NCBI GenBank assembly: GCA_024760525.1
Contig: CP060499.1
Span: 2,356,001-2,420,000 of the forward strand
Length of the DNA stretch: 64,000 bases
Source: Nitrospira sp.
GTDB lineage: Bacteria; Nitrospirota; Nitrospiria; Nitrospirales; Nitrospiraceae
Direction of reading: 5' to 3'
The notes under the pieces are model-generated. The model had not been told where the DNA came from. It saw only the letters and a program-made list of their open reading frames with translations, and made no database searches. This document shows, piece after piece, positions 1 through 8,305 of the stretch (position 1 is its first letter; each line of letters starts with the position of its first letter). The position numbers were made by a program, and so were the translations under genes.

Positions 1-1318
1 CCGCCGGCAACACAGATTTAATCGAGTACGATCCGTTGAAGGCGGGATGATAATAGTGGCTCTTGATGACGGGAAGCAGGTCCCAGAGCCGCTTCACAAT
101 CGCGTTGAACGCCGACTTGAACTCAGGAAAGGTCTCCACAAGTTGGCGTATGACGGCTTCCTCATAGGCTGAGTACACGACGATACTGCCTTTTTCGCCC
201 AGCGATTCGATCAACGCCTCAGCCCAACGCCTGCGAGGCTCCGACGCCTCGATGTGAAGAAACTCCTGGTGCGACACTTCGCCGGATTCCAACTCGATGT
301 GATTGGACCATTGAACAGGAATAGGCTGATACGGCCGGGTCGAGGGAAACCGTGGTGCCGCCAACATGACGGTCTCAATATCCACGTGATGCACAGGATA
401 TCTCACCGAACGAAGGATCTGTCGCAAGTTCAATGAGATCCATTCGACATTGTCTTTGACCCTTCGTTGGGCATCCGACAGTTTTATTCCATCCGGAATT
501 TCGTCGATTGTCGTGATGCCCCGTTGCACAAGCTGGCTCACTATCTCCTTTTTCCCCGGCAAGTAATGGATCCAGCGCGGCGGTTTCTCTCGCGTGCAAT
601 GAGACCAGAAGGGACAGTCATAGGGAGTGTGACAATGCTGAGCAGGCTCGATCACCGGTGCCTGCGGCGCCGACAAGACGGCTTTCATTGCAGCCAACTT
701 CTCCGGAACCTGTCCTCGCCGATGTGTCACGGCTTCTGATACATCTTCAATCGCAAACAGCGCCCGCAGATCAATCTCTCCGCCTTTGTAGAGGTATCGT
801 GTATCGATATGCATGAGGCCTACGGCCTCAAGTTTCACTCCGGCGCCTTGTACAACATAGCTTTGAACGGATAGGTCGTCGAGGTGGACCTCTTTCACTC
901 TTGTCGATGACTTCACTTCAATCAAACGCCAGGATGGCGAGACCTGCTCATCCGTTGGCATCCGCTCTAAAACATCAACCCGCACAACCACCCCGTCATA
1001 TTCGAACGCTCCTTCGAAAATGGCCGTGACGGAAGGATCTTGAAGCAGGGCTGCGGTCTCTGCGATCGCCGTTTGTCGCTGACGGTATCCCGCCTTCACC
1101 AGTACACCGCCGTGAAAACGCGCCTGTGCGAGGATGCCGATTTCGGTCCCCATATCCAGGATCGCTTGGGTCGACGCATCCGGCGGCGCCGCTAATTCAG
1201 GATGATGAATTTCCAGGTACACCCGCTTGTGACATTGCAACCCTGAAAGAAATTTCGATTTCGACAAGCGAGGGGGTGCCGGAGCATCGGATGATCTGTT
1301 GCGAGAATCTGCCAGCAT
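1..1318 (-). CDS. DUF2779 family nuclease-like protein, C-terminus cut by window edge
   Basis: About 439 codons are visible on the minus strand; the 3' end lies beyond base 1. The N-terminal half looks like a Cas4/RecB-type PD-(D/E)XK nuclease: FEYDGVVVRVDVLE followed by LIEVKSS gives the acidic residues and the E-x-K motif. A lone Cys29 in LQCHKR plus a later Cys triplet (C-x5-C-x5-C around HCHTPYDCPFWSHC) resembles the split 4Fe-4S ligand pattern of Cas4/AddB nucleases. After a helical linker, HHVDIETVM is a DxE motif of a DnaQ-like DEDD exonuclease fold. This two-domain arrangement is characteristic of DUF2779 proteins, whose role is not established; DNA or RNA processing is inference. The ATG at 1318 has no obvious ribosome binding site. 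It is divergent from the MATE gene. Confidence 0.85.
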   Translation of the reverse strand, partial: MLADSRNRSSDAPAPPRLSKSKFLSGLQCHKRVYLEIHHPELAAPPDASTQAILDMGTEIGILAQARFHGGVLVKAGYRQRQTAIAETAALLQDPSVTAIFEGAFEYDGVVVRVDVLERMPTDEQVSPSWRLIEVKSSTRVKEVHLDDLSVQSYVVQGAGVKLEAVGLMHIDTRYLYKGGEIDLRALFAIEDVSEAVTHRRGQVPEKLAAMKAVLSAPQAPVIEPAQHCHTPYDCPFWSHCTREKPPRWIHYLPGKKEIVSQLVQRGITTIDEIPDGIKLSDAQRRVKDNVEWISLNLRQILRSVRYPVHHVDIETVMLAAPRFPSTRPYQPIPVQWSNHIELESGEVSHQEFLHIEASEPRRRWAEALIESLGEKGSIVVYSAYEEAVIRQLVETFPEFKSAFNAIVKRLWDLLPVIKSHYYHPAFNGSYSIKSVLPA

Positions 1319-1339
1319 GACGTTCACAGCCCGGTCAAT

Positions 1340-1368
1340 GAATTCTCAATAGGTGAGCTGAAGAATTC
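1340..1368. promoter_or_regulatory. Inverted repeat between divergent genes
   Basis: GAATTCT at 1340-1346 is repeated in inverse orientation as AGAATTC at 1362-1368, arm centres 22 bp (about two helical turns) apart. It lies between the divergent DUF2779 and MATE genes and could be an operator for either. Function is inferred only from symmetry and position. Confidence 0.3.
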
Positions 1369-1385
1369 TGTTAGGATAACGTCCC

Positions 1386-2711
1386 ATGGCCAAAAGTGTC
1401 ACCCAGATCAGACGGTCCGTGATGGTCCTAGCATTCCCCGTCACCGTCAGCAGTCTCCTTCAACGGGCCGAGGGTATTGTAGCAGTATTCTTGGTCGGTG
1501 GCCTGGGCGCGACCTCGATCGCAGCGGTTGGGTTAGGCCAGCTTCTGGCCTTTGTCGCGACGACCCTGGTCTCGGGAATTTCGGTGGGCACGAATGTCAT
1601 CGTCGCGCAGCTGTGGGGGGCCAGACGTCGGCAGGACGCGGGGGAAGCCGCGCGGCATTTCCTCTGGCTTTCGTTCGGTGCGTCGTTGGTTCTGGCGGGC
1701 CTTGGGATGGCCGGCAATGGATTCGTGATGCAACAACTGGGTGCGGAGCCGGCCGTCATCGAGCTGGCCCTCCCCTATTCTACGCTCATCTTTCTTGTGA
1801 TCCCGTGCACCGTCCTCATACAAGTCTTGTCATCAATTCTCCAGGGCACGGGCGATACGCGCACCCCGATGTTCGCGATGATCGGCGTCAACATTCTCCA
1901 TGTCATGGTCGCCTATCCACTCATCTATGGACGATGGGGAATTCCTCCGCTGGGTCTCAAGGGCGCAGCCATCGCGGTCGGCCTCGCGGAAGCGACAGGT
2001 ACCCTCTACCTGTTGTTGCGGTGTCGCCCCATCTTGAAATCATCTTCGGCATTCCGTCTCGACCTGATCCGATCGATTTGGAATGTTGGAGCGTCGGTTT
2101 CCGGCGAACGGATCGTCCAGCAGGCAGGAATTTTCATCTACACCAAGTTGGTCTTGCTGTACGGCACCGTCGCCTATGCCGCCCACCAAGTCGGCTTGTC
2201 GATTGAATCACTCTCATTTTTGCCCGGGTACGGACTCGCCATCGCCGCCGCGACGATGGTCGGGCAAAGCATCGGAGCGGGGAAGTACGCAAGAGCCAAG
2301 CTGGAGAACTGGGAGGCCAATCGGATCGCCATTGTCCTGATGGCCGGCATGGGGATCATTTTCTTCTTTTTTCCGTATGCGCTGCTTCGTGCGTTCACGA
2401 CCGATGAGGCGGTGATCGAGCTTGGGACCATGTTCTTGAAGATCGTCGCTTTATTACAAGTGCCGTTGGCGCTCACCATGGTCTTGGCCGGATCGTTGCG
2501 CGGCGCAGGTGACACCCGATTCATCATGGGCGCCACTGTGATTGGTATGTGGGGAGTTCGTGTGCCGTTGGCGCTGATCGCCGCCCTCTGGATGCGTCAG
2601 TCGGTCCTGTATATCTGGGTGGCAATGATTGCGGACTGGACCGTGCGGATGGGATTGTTGCTCTGGCGATATCAATCGGAACGTTGGCGGCAAATTCAGG
2701 TGATTCGGTAA
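1386..2711 (+). CDS. MATE family multidrug/toxin exporter (NorM/DinF type)
   Basis: A 441-residue hydrophobic protein with about 12 predicted membrane helices, the usual size for the family. MATE antiporters expel cationic drugs or metabolites using a Na+ or H+ gradient. Family signatures are the two symmetric motifs ILQGTGDTRTPM (first half) and LRGAGDTRF (second half), plus GTNVIVAQLWGARR after helix 2 and its counterpart MVGQSIGAGKYARAK in the second half. The ATG at 1386 follows AGGA at about 9 bases. The gene stands alone and is followed by a hairpin. The substrate cannot be told from sequence. Confidence 0.92.
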   Translation: MAKSVTQIRRSVMVLAFPVTVSSLLQRAEGIVAVFLVGGLGATSIAAVGLGQLLAFVATTLVSGISVGTNVIVAQLWGARRRQDAGEAARHFLWLSFGASLVLAGLGMAGNGFVMQQLGAEPAVIELALPYSTLIFLVIPCTVLIQVLSSILQGTGDTRTPMFAMIGVNILHVMVAYPLIYGRWGIPPLGLKGAAIAVGLAEATGTLYLLLRCRPILKSSSAFRLDLIRSIWNVGASVSGERIVQQAGIFIYTKLVLLYGTVAYAAHQVGLSIESLSFLPGYGLAIAAATMVGQSIGAGKYARAKLENWEANRIAIVLMAGMGIIFFFFPYALLRAFTTDEAVIELGTMFLKIVALLQVPLALTMVLAGSLRGAGDTRFIMGATVIGMWGVRVPLALIAALWMRQSVLYIWVAMIADWTVRMGLLLWRYQSERWRQIQVIR

Positions 2712-2713
2712 AG

Positions 2714-2743
2714 GATGATGCGAGGACTCGTTCCATCATCTTT
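2714..2743 (+). terminator. Possible intrinsic terminator after the MATE gene
   Basis: GATGATGCGAG (2714-2724) pairs with CTCG and CATCATC (2727-2740, with a three-base bulge) and is followed by TTT. The preceding AAA could let it work in both directions, serving also the convergent carbonic anhydrase gene. The short T run keeps confidence modest. Confidence 0.4.
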
Positions 2744-2756
2744 GCCGCATGGCCTA

Positions 2757-3410
2757 TCAAGACTTATCGGCAAAGGCCTCGCGAGGCGCGGCCTTTTCGT
2801 ACAGCGAGTCAAACTCCTGCGACTGGAAGTCATAGACCCATATATCCCCGGTTGAAATGGAATACACCCACCCATGGAGATCCACTTTCCCTCTACGTAG
2901 TTGAAGGGCTACCGACGGATGTGTGCGAAGATGCTCCAGTTGGGCACGGACGTTCTCTTGGGTCGTCTTGATGAGACGATTATTGCCGTCGATATCCGCA
3001 TACATCTCCTGCATCAATCGTCTGGTGGTCTCAGCCTGCCCCATCCATTCTTTGACCGCCGGCAAGTTCTGTACGTCATCCGGACGCAATAGGGCCTTCA
3101 TAACACCGCAATCCGTATGGCCGCAGACAATGATGTGCGGCACCTTCAACACCGCCATCGCGTATTCGATTGTCGCAGTCGTACCGCCCTGCATCGACCC
3201 ATACGGGGGCACAATGTTCCCGGCATTTCTCAAGATAAACAACTCACCCGGGTCCGCCTGTGTCAGAAGTGTGGGGTCGACCCGCGAATCGGAACAGGTA
3301 ATGAAGAGTGCCCGAGGAGCCTGACTTTGAGACAGACGAGTGAACAGTGCTTTCTTATTTCCGAACACCTCACTGCGAAACTTCAAGAAGCCTTTGACAA
3401 GCTTTTCCAT
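2757..3410 (-). CDS. Beta-class carbonic anhydrase
   Basis: A 217-residue zinc enzyme interconverting CO2 and bicarbonate. All beta-class residues are present: Cys39 in CSDSR with the Asp41-Arg43 dyad, then His98 and Cys101 in GHTDCG. The body (PGELFILRNAGNIVPP, GTTATIEYA) matches the family throughout. No signal peptide, so cytoplasmic. The ATG at 3410 is preceded by GAGG at suitable spacing. It lies 140 bp downstream of the SulP-carbonic anhydrase fusion on the same strand, so the two probably cooperate in inorganic carbon supply. Confidence 0.95.
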   Translation of the reverse strand: MEKLVKGFLKFRSEVFGNKKALFTRLSQSQAPRALFITCSDSRVDPTLLTQADPGELFILRNAGNIVPPYGSMQGGTTATIEYAMAVLKVPHIIVCGHTDCGVMKALLRPDDVQNLPAVKEWMGQAETTRRLMQEMYADIDGNNRLIKTTQENVRAQLEHLRTHPSVALQLRRGKVDLHGWVYSISTGDIWVYDFQSQEFDSLYEKAAPREAFADKS

Positions 3411-3550
3411 GATCGAACCTCATTCTTGTCGCCAACCGATCGCGATAAGTCATCACCACAATGGTCAGAGATGCCAGCCTCCGTTAAGACCGTGATCAGC
3501 GCCCAAATTCGCGCTCGCCTTCTCACCGTCGACCCCGCGCAGAACGCACA

Positions 3551-5833
3551 TCAGCGATAGTTATCCAAGGTTCGATGCGACATCGGCAGTACGTGTTCTT
3601 CGCTCTCACACGCCTCATCCGGCAAGAATTCAACTCCTCCCGTAACGACGTCGTACATCGCGCCAACGATCGTGAGCCGTTTCGTACTCATCAGACCATC
3701 GATCGTTTCACTTCCCTCCCGCAGTTGTTCAACGACTCGCGCAACATTCCGACGGGCAACGACATCGACGAACGCGGCGGTCTCCTCGATGGGTTGCCCA
3801 GGCTCAGCCGAGCCTGTCGCTTGGTCGACCGCGTGCTGAAGATTGCTGACGATGTAATCGAAATGTGCGCATCCGATCGCTTCGATCGCCGTTTGCGAGG
3901 AACCGAGGAGTTTGACGGCCTCCGTGACGGCACCGCATCGTGTATGCCCCATGACAAGAATCAGTTTCGCTCCGGCTACTGCGCAGCCGTATTCCGCGCT
4001 GGCAATCACCGTTCGGCTTGCAATGTTGCCGGCGATACGGACACTGAAGATATCGCCCATACCCAAGTCAAACACTCGCTCTGCCGGCGTCGGAGAATCG
4101 ATGCAACTGAGGACGACGGCCAACGGATGCTGCGCCTCTGCCGTCGCCCGGACTTGCCGGTTGAAATCCCGCGTCAGCCGCCGCCCGGTACGGGCTCGTT
4201 CATGGCCGTCCTTTAGAATTTGCAGAACCTGGAGCGGCGTGATGGTGTCTTGGAGTTCGCGGGTTGAATAATCCACATACTGAATCTGGTCCTCAAAGTT
4301 GTATTCATTCCGAAAGCCGACGAGACTGACTTCGACACCGCGAGCAGGCCCCGTTTGTTCCTTGAAATCTCGGATCAAATCCAGGATGTCCGGATCGATG
4401 TAGTCGGTGCTCCGCGCGTCAAGCAGAACACGGCCGTTGCGGGGAACTTCATCCAACACTTTTGCAAGGGCGGCGCGATTCAGGAAGCTCACCTGATTCG
4501 CCAATTTGATGTGCACCACGTCACCACCCAAATGCTTCTCGACGAAGCGGTGTACCGGCCGGCGCATGTTGCTGTTCAGGATGAAACCGATCGCCACAAC
4601 AAGCCCGATCACGATCCCAATCAGGAGGTCGGTAAACACAATCGCCACCACCGTGATTGCGAACGGGACAAATTGGTTACGGCCCTCGTTCCACATTTGC
4701 TTGATCAAAGCAGGGCTTGCCAGTTTGATACCGGTCATCAGCAAGATGGCCGCCAGGCAAGATAACGGAATAGCGTTCAACCATGTGGGTATGAGAGGAA
4801 CGCTGATCAACAGCAAGATGCCATGCATAATCCCGGACAGTTTTGTTTTTCCCCCGGCGTTGACGTTGACGGATCCGCGGATGACCACGGACGTGACCGG
4901 GAGTCCGCCGACCAGTCCACAAGCCATATTTCCGATACCCTGAGCCAATAGTTCCTGGCTCGGCGGCGAGGTCCGTTGCTGCGAGTCCAGTCGATCGACT
5001 GCCTGCAGATTCAGCAAGGTTTCAAGGGAGGCCACGACGGCAAGGGTCATACCCGCGATATAGATCGCGGGATTCCCCCATTGCGAGAAGTCCGGTCGCG
5101 GAAGAAGCCCGAAGAGTTCGCCTAAGTCGCTCGCAACCGGTACTTGAACCAAATGACTCGCCTTAATAAGCCAGGGATCGCCGAGTTGCTCGAACCACCA
5201 CGCCACTCCGATCCCGAAGAGGACCACCGCGACGGGAGCGGGGAAAACTGACTTCTTCAGCGGCTTCCACTTATCCCAGAGCACGAGCAGCGCAATGGAT
5301 CCAAGCCCGATCATGGCGGAGCCCCACTGAAAATCCCCGAACATACGGAAAAGTTCCGTAAATGTCGTTTCGAGATTCGGTTGAAAGAAGGCCATTTCTC
5401 CTTCAGGGTTTGGATCATGGCCGACAAGATGCGGAATTTGCTTCAAGACGATGATTACACCGATCGCGGCCAACAACCCTTTGATCACGCTGGACGGAAC
5501 GAACGCGGCGATGAATCCTCCCTTGGCCACACCGAGGACAAGTTGGATCATCCCGGCAAGAATCACGGCCATGAGAAAAGCGGAAAATGACCCGAGTGAT
5601 AGGATTTGGGCGGCAACAACGGCCGTTAAACCGGCGGCCGGTCCGCTCACACTGGTGTGTGATCCGCTGAAAATCCCCACCACGATGCCGCCGATAATCC
5701 CGGCCAACAATCCGGACACCAGGGGCGCGCCGGAAGCGAGGGCAATCCCCAGGCATAACGGCAAGGCCACAAAGAACACAACGAGGCCTGCTTTGGCGTC
5801 AGCTGCGAGGGTGCTCAACGGTATGCCGTTCAT
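3551..5833 (-). CDS. SulP-family anion (bicarbonate) transporter fused to carbonic anhydrase domain
   Basis: A 760-residue fusion. Residues 1 to about 420 are a SulP permease with many helices, starting with a typical SulP helix and a SGPAAGLTAVVAAQ motif. Residues about 430-540 look like a STAS domain. Residues about 555-740 are a beta-carbonic anhydrase domain with zinc ligands Cys577, His630 and Cys633 and Asp579. SulP-CA fusions are thought to couple bicarbonate uptake to hydration or dehydration at the inner membrane. Odd point: the motif reads CIDSP instead of CxDSR, so the Arg that normally pairs with the catalytic Asp is Pro581. The domain may be impaired or regulatory. A free carbonic anhydrase with a complete site follows downstream. 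Confidence 0.93.
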   Translation of the reverse strand: MNGIPLSTLAADAKAGLVVFFVALPLCLGIALASGAPLVSGLLAGIIGGIVVGIFSGSHTSVSGPAAGLTAVVAAQILSLGSFSAFLMAVILAGMIQLVLGVAKGGFIAAFVPSSVIKGLLAAIGVIIVLKQIPHLVGHDPNPEGEMAFFQPNLETTFTELFRMFGDFQWGSAMIGLGSIALLVLWDKWKPLKKSVFPAPVAVVLFGIGVAWWFEQLGDPWLIKASHLVQVPVASDLGELFGLLPRPDFSQWGNPAIYIAGMTLAVVASLETLLNLQAVDRLDSQQRTSPPSQELLAQGIGNMACGLVGGLPVTSVVIRGSVNVNAGGKTKLSGIMHGILLLISVPLIPTWLNAIPLSCLAAILLMTGIKLASPALIKQMWNEGRNQFVPFAITVVAIVFTDLLIGIVIGLVVAIGFILNSNMRRPVHRFVEKHLGGDVVHIKLANQVSFLNRAALAKVLDEVPRNGRVLLDARSTDYIDPDILDLIRDFKEQTGPARGVEVSLVGFRNEYNFEDQIQYVDYSTRELQDTITPLQVLQILKDGHERARTGRRLTRDFNRQVRATAEAQHPLAVVLSCIDSPTPAERVFDLGMGDIFSVRIAGNIASRTVIASAEYGCAVAGAKLILVMGHTRCGAVTEAVKLLGSSQTAIEAIGCAHFDYIVSNLQHAVDQATGSAEPGQPIEETAAFVDVVARRNVARVVEQLREGSETIDGLMSTKRLTIVGAMYDVVTGGVEFLPDEACESEEHVLPMSHRTLDNYR

Positions 5834-5955
5834 TGCGGATATGGGATCGTCTCTTCTCTTGACCGCATTCGACTTGCAACTCTACCGTTGCCAATATGAG
5901 AGCCGGCTCGACATGTATCTCAGTCGGTCCTTTGCGAGTGATTCCCGAGCGATCA

Positions 5956-6564
5956 TCAGAATCGGCTGGACCATCTCGTGTGGAAATGCAACTTCACCAA
6001 TCGCTTCACAGGCGATTCAAGCGGAGCAACCAGAGTCGGGCAGCCCTTTGCTTGGAGTATATTTCCAAAATGCTCCGGATCGACCTGTTGCTCATTGGAA
6101 ACGTGCCGCGTAATCCAGCCTGAGAAGAAGCCGGTATGCATCTCAAGCTCCCATGTCCCGAGCGAAGTGCACTCCCGCGAACTAATGGTGAACGTCGTCG
6201 GGAGCAAGACGTGCCATATGCCGCGGAGACTCTCGAAGCTGATGTCAGTGACACGGTAAGAACCAGCTGGAAGCTTCATCACGAATTGGCCGTCGATCGG
6301 AATATGGGAAATTAGAAAGCGTTTTCCGTGCGCCTCATCTTCGACCCACCATTTCATAATTCCCGGCCACTTCAGACCGGTTGACTGGTCCTTTCCATTC
6401 CGAGTCAGATGAATCGTGCCGAATAATAATCCCTGATTCTCATCTGCTATCGAAACCTCCGAAGGCGCTAGCGGCTTGATGACGGTGGTACAGCCAAACA
6501 AAAAGCTCGCAGATAGGAGAAGGGCGCTTGCAAGGAAGCCCTGGCGAAGAATTGAATAACTCAT
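5956..6564 (-). CDS. Predicted lipoprotein, paralogue of the gene at 6713-7324
   Basis: 202 residues with a lipoprotein signal: hydrophobic stretch ending in SFLFGC, so the mature protein starts at the Cys in LFGCTT. The mature part contains LPAGSYRVTDISFESLRGIWH, PTTFTISSRECTSLGTWEL and GWITRHV, all shared with the upstream paralogue. I do not recognise a named domain; a beta-rich envelope protein is likely. An excellent ribosome binding site (AAAAGGAGG) precedes the ATG at 6564. The start overlaps the stop of a 17-codon leader ORF, suggesting translational coupling. Confidence 0.8.
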   Translation of the reverse strand: MSYSILRQGFLASALLLSASFLFGCTTVIKPLAPSEVSIADENQGLLFGTIHLTRNGKDQSTGLKWPGIMKWWVEDEAHGKRFLISHIPIDGQFVMKLPAGSYRVTDISFESLRGIWHVLLPTTFTISSRECTSLGTWELEMHTGFFSGWITRHVSNEQQVDPEHFGNILQAKGCPTLVAPLESPVKRLVKLHFHTRWSSRF

Positions 6565-6632
6565 TTTAAACCTCCTTTTCCAAGGAAGCCGCGCCGAAGA
6601 ATTGAATGACTCATTCTATAACCCTCCTTTGA
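6532..6632 (-). repeat. Approximately 50-bp imperfect tandem duplication of a translation start region
   Basis: The segment holding the first codons and ribosome binding site of the lipoprotein gene (about 6532-6579) recurs with a few changes at about 6581-6632. Both copies contain GAAGAATTGAAT-ACTCATT and a following CCTCCTTT on the plus strand. Confidence 0.8.
6561..6614 (-). CDS. Putative 17-codon leader ORF made by a tandem duplication
   Basis: ATG at 6614 with its own AAAGGAGGG ribosome binding site opens a frame reading MSHSILRRGFLGKGGLK and stopping at TGA (6561-6563), which overlaps the ATG of the lipoprotein gene (ATGA). The first residues imitate that lipoprotein's N-terminus (MSYSILRQGFL) because the start region is duplicated. 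It may be a translated coupling leader or simply a duplication scar; sequence alone cannot decide. Confidence 0.4.
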   Translation of the reverse strand: MSHSILRRGFLGKGGLK

Positions 6633-6712
6633 ATTTCGGGAATGGGGGGCGGACTTGCGACATCCACCCCCCGGCACATATTGTTGCGCGACAACATGCT
6701 CCGCTTTGCAAG

Positions 6713-7324
6713 TCAGTCAGAATAGTCCAATCCTGACCCCCTGTTTTGAAAGGCCAACTTGCTTCTCATAGCCGAATCAAGCGGAACACCCAATGAAGAA
6801 CAGTCTCTCGCAGCAAGAGCCTGCTGCAGTTCATCCTGCGAAAGTTCGAGATCCTCAAGGACGTGTCCCGTTATCCACCCCGTGAAAACTTTTGTCTCTC
6901 TCTGAAGCTCCCAAATCCCCAATGATGTACATTCTCGTGGCTGGATGTGAAATGTGGTAGGGAGCGCTGCGTGCCATATCCCCATTAGGCTGTCGAAGCT
7001 GATACCTTTGACGCGATATGACCCGGCCGGCAGCTTCAGCACAAATGGGCCATCCGTAGGAAGATCGGCGACCACGATGCGTTTTCCCTTTGTTTCTTCC
7101 TCCAACGTCCATCTCATACCCTGCGGTGGCTGGATTCCTTCCGTCCGGTCGGTTCCAAACCACGTCAGTCGCATATTTCCGAATAACAAGCCGTGGCTCC
7201 CATCCGTCGATACAGTGGCTGAATCCGATAGAGGTGCGACGACCGTCGCGCAACCGGATGCGAGCCCGCCGAGAAAGAGAACGCTCGCTAGAATGAGGCT
7301 CTGACGAAAAATTAGGCAGTTCAT
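6713..7324 (-). CDS. Predicted lipoprotein, paralogue of the gene at 5956-6564
   Basis: 203 residues from the ATG at 7324, which has a strong GAGGGAGGGA ribosome binding site; longer in-frame starts lack one. The signal peptide ends in a lipobox (LASGC), giving an outer- or inner-membrane-anchored protein. It shares the blocks HGLLFGNMRLTW, LPAGSYRVKGISFDSLMGIWH and RECTSLGIWEL with the next gene, so the two arose by duplication and sit in tandem 148 bp apart. No known domain recognised. It is likely cotranscribed with its paralogue. Confidence 0.8.
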   Translation of the reverse strand: MNCLIFRQSLILASVLFLGGLASGCATVVAPLSDSATVSTDGSHGLLFGNMRLTWFGTDRTEGIQPPQGMRWTLEEETKGKRIVVADLPTDGPFVLKLPAGSYRVKGISFDSLMGIWHAALPTTFHIQPRECTSLGIWELQRETKVFTGWITGHVLEDLELSQDELQQALAARDCSSLGVPLDSAMRSKLAFQNRGSGLDYSD

Positions 7325-7472
7325 ACAGATCCCTCCCTCTTTGACGCACACATGAAGATTTTCTTTCAGATGCGTTGCGCCGTGTTGCAGCAATCAGACT
7401 CAGCATTGCTTGGCGGCCCGATGTGAGCCTCAAGCGGCATGTCTCTTGATGCAATGGCGCCAAGAAGATCGG

Positions 7473-7769
7473 CTAGACAGCGGGAGGACGAAACACGGAT
7501 GTCAGTAAGATCGGAAGTTGAAGTATACCACGGTATTCGGTGAGCAGATGCAGGAGACTAGGCCTGACCGGCCTAGGTAATGACGGGAGAACCGAAGAAT
7601 CTTCAGACACAGACTCCGTCAGGGTGTCGGAAGAGTCAAGCAGACCTAGGAACGTCACCGGCATTCCAAGCATCTGCGTGACCACACAGACACAGAGAAT
7701 TAAGACTAGACAGACCAGTCCGGACCCAGCGTAAGTGGAATGAAACGTATGTACGCCCATGGTTCTCAT
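7473..7769 (-). CDS. Small single-span membrane protein, paralogue of the gene at 8306-8611
   Basis: 98 residues from the ATG at 7769, chosen because homology with the paralogue begins about there. One hydrophobic helix (GLVCLVLILCVCVVTQMLGMPVTFLGLL) is followed by an acidic, Ser-rich stretch (TESVSEDSS), a proline-rich segment and a C-terminal LLTSVFRPP. The same order and motifs (QMLGMPVT, ESVSED, PRP, TSVFHPP) occur in the paralogue. I do not recognise the family. No clear ribosome binding site at this start. Located between a secreted protein gene and the lipoprotein pair on the same strand. Confidence 0.6.
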   Translation of the reverse strand: MRTMGVHTFHSTYAGSGLVCLVLILCVCVVTQMLGMPVTFLGLLDSSDTLTESVSEDSSVLPSLPRPVRPSLLHLLTEYRGILQLPILLTSVFRPPAV

Positions 7770-7797
7770 TGAAGCAATTTGCTGCCTATGCGGAGTC

Positions 7798-7830
7798 GAT
7801 ACGGAGGAAAAGGTGCCTCTCCTCCGTATC
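7798..7830 (-). other. Perfect 10-bp stem-loop between two small genes
   Basis: GATACGGAGG (7798-7807) and CCTCCGTATC (7821-7830) form a perfect stem around a 13-base loop, just after the stop of the secreted-protein gene. There is no T run on either side, so it is more likely an mRNA-stability or processing hairpin than a classical terminator. Confidence 0.5.
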
Positions 7831-7840
7831 TCCCGAAAGA

Positions 7841-8155
7841 TCAACGGTTCATCGGCATCATGTAATCATGTGCAGAGCATTTGTCCATTTCTTTCGGAAT
7901 TCCATCTAGCCCGGCCATGAGCCAATCCGGACTCCTCTGATCGCCTGTTACCATTGAACCCGCTAGACAGGCCGCTGACCAATCCGCCTCCTCGATCTCC
8001 ACGATTCTCTGATCGCCCGACACCTCCATAACCACACTGTTTTTAACTTGGCCGGTCATGAGATCAGTGTTCGCCAATGCGCTTGATGCGGCAAGCAACC
8101 CGATCGCCGCCGTGATGGACAACAATCCTTTCGTCTTCATCGTAATCAGTGTCAT
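7841..8155 (-). CDS. Small secreted protein of unknown function
   Basis: 104 residues starting at the ATG at 8155, which follows GAAGGG at good spacing; upstream in-frame starts have none. An N-terminal signal peptide (KGLLSITAAIGLLAASSALA) with an A-L-A cleavage site predicts periplasmic export. The mature protein of about 75 residues has two cysteines and the repeated phrase SGDQR / TGDQRS. No domain recognised. It sits between the two paralogous small membrane proteins on the same strand, so it may work with them. Confidence 0.7.
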   Translation of the reverse strand: MTLITMKTKGLLSITAAIGLLAASSALANTDLMTGQVKNSVVMEVSGDQRIVEIEEADWSAACLAGSMVTGDQRSPDWLMAGLDGIPKEMDKCSAHDYMMPMNR

Positions 8156-8305
8156 GTTTCCCTTCTTTTCCAGAATTGAGCGCGTGGTAACACGCATCAA
8201 CCGGTTCGTTCAGAATATTCCAGGAGTCCGGCGCGCCACGTTCCGCACAGTAGTCCTCAGCGATGAGGCGGCGAACAAGACGCGCAGAGTCAGTTCGAAC
8301 GGATG

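Noticed and set aside
1613..2206. 197-codon frame overlapping the MATE gene on the same strand
   Set aside because: The MATE frame has twelve coherent helices and family motifs; this frame has low-complexity, non-protein-like composition.
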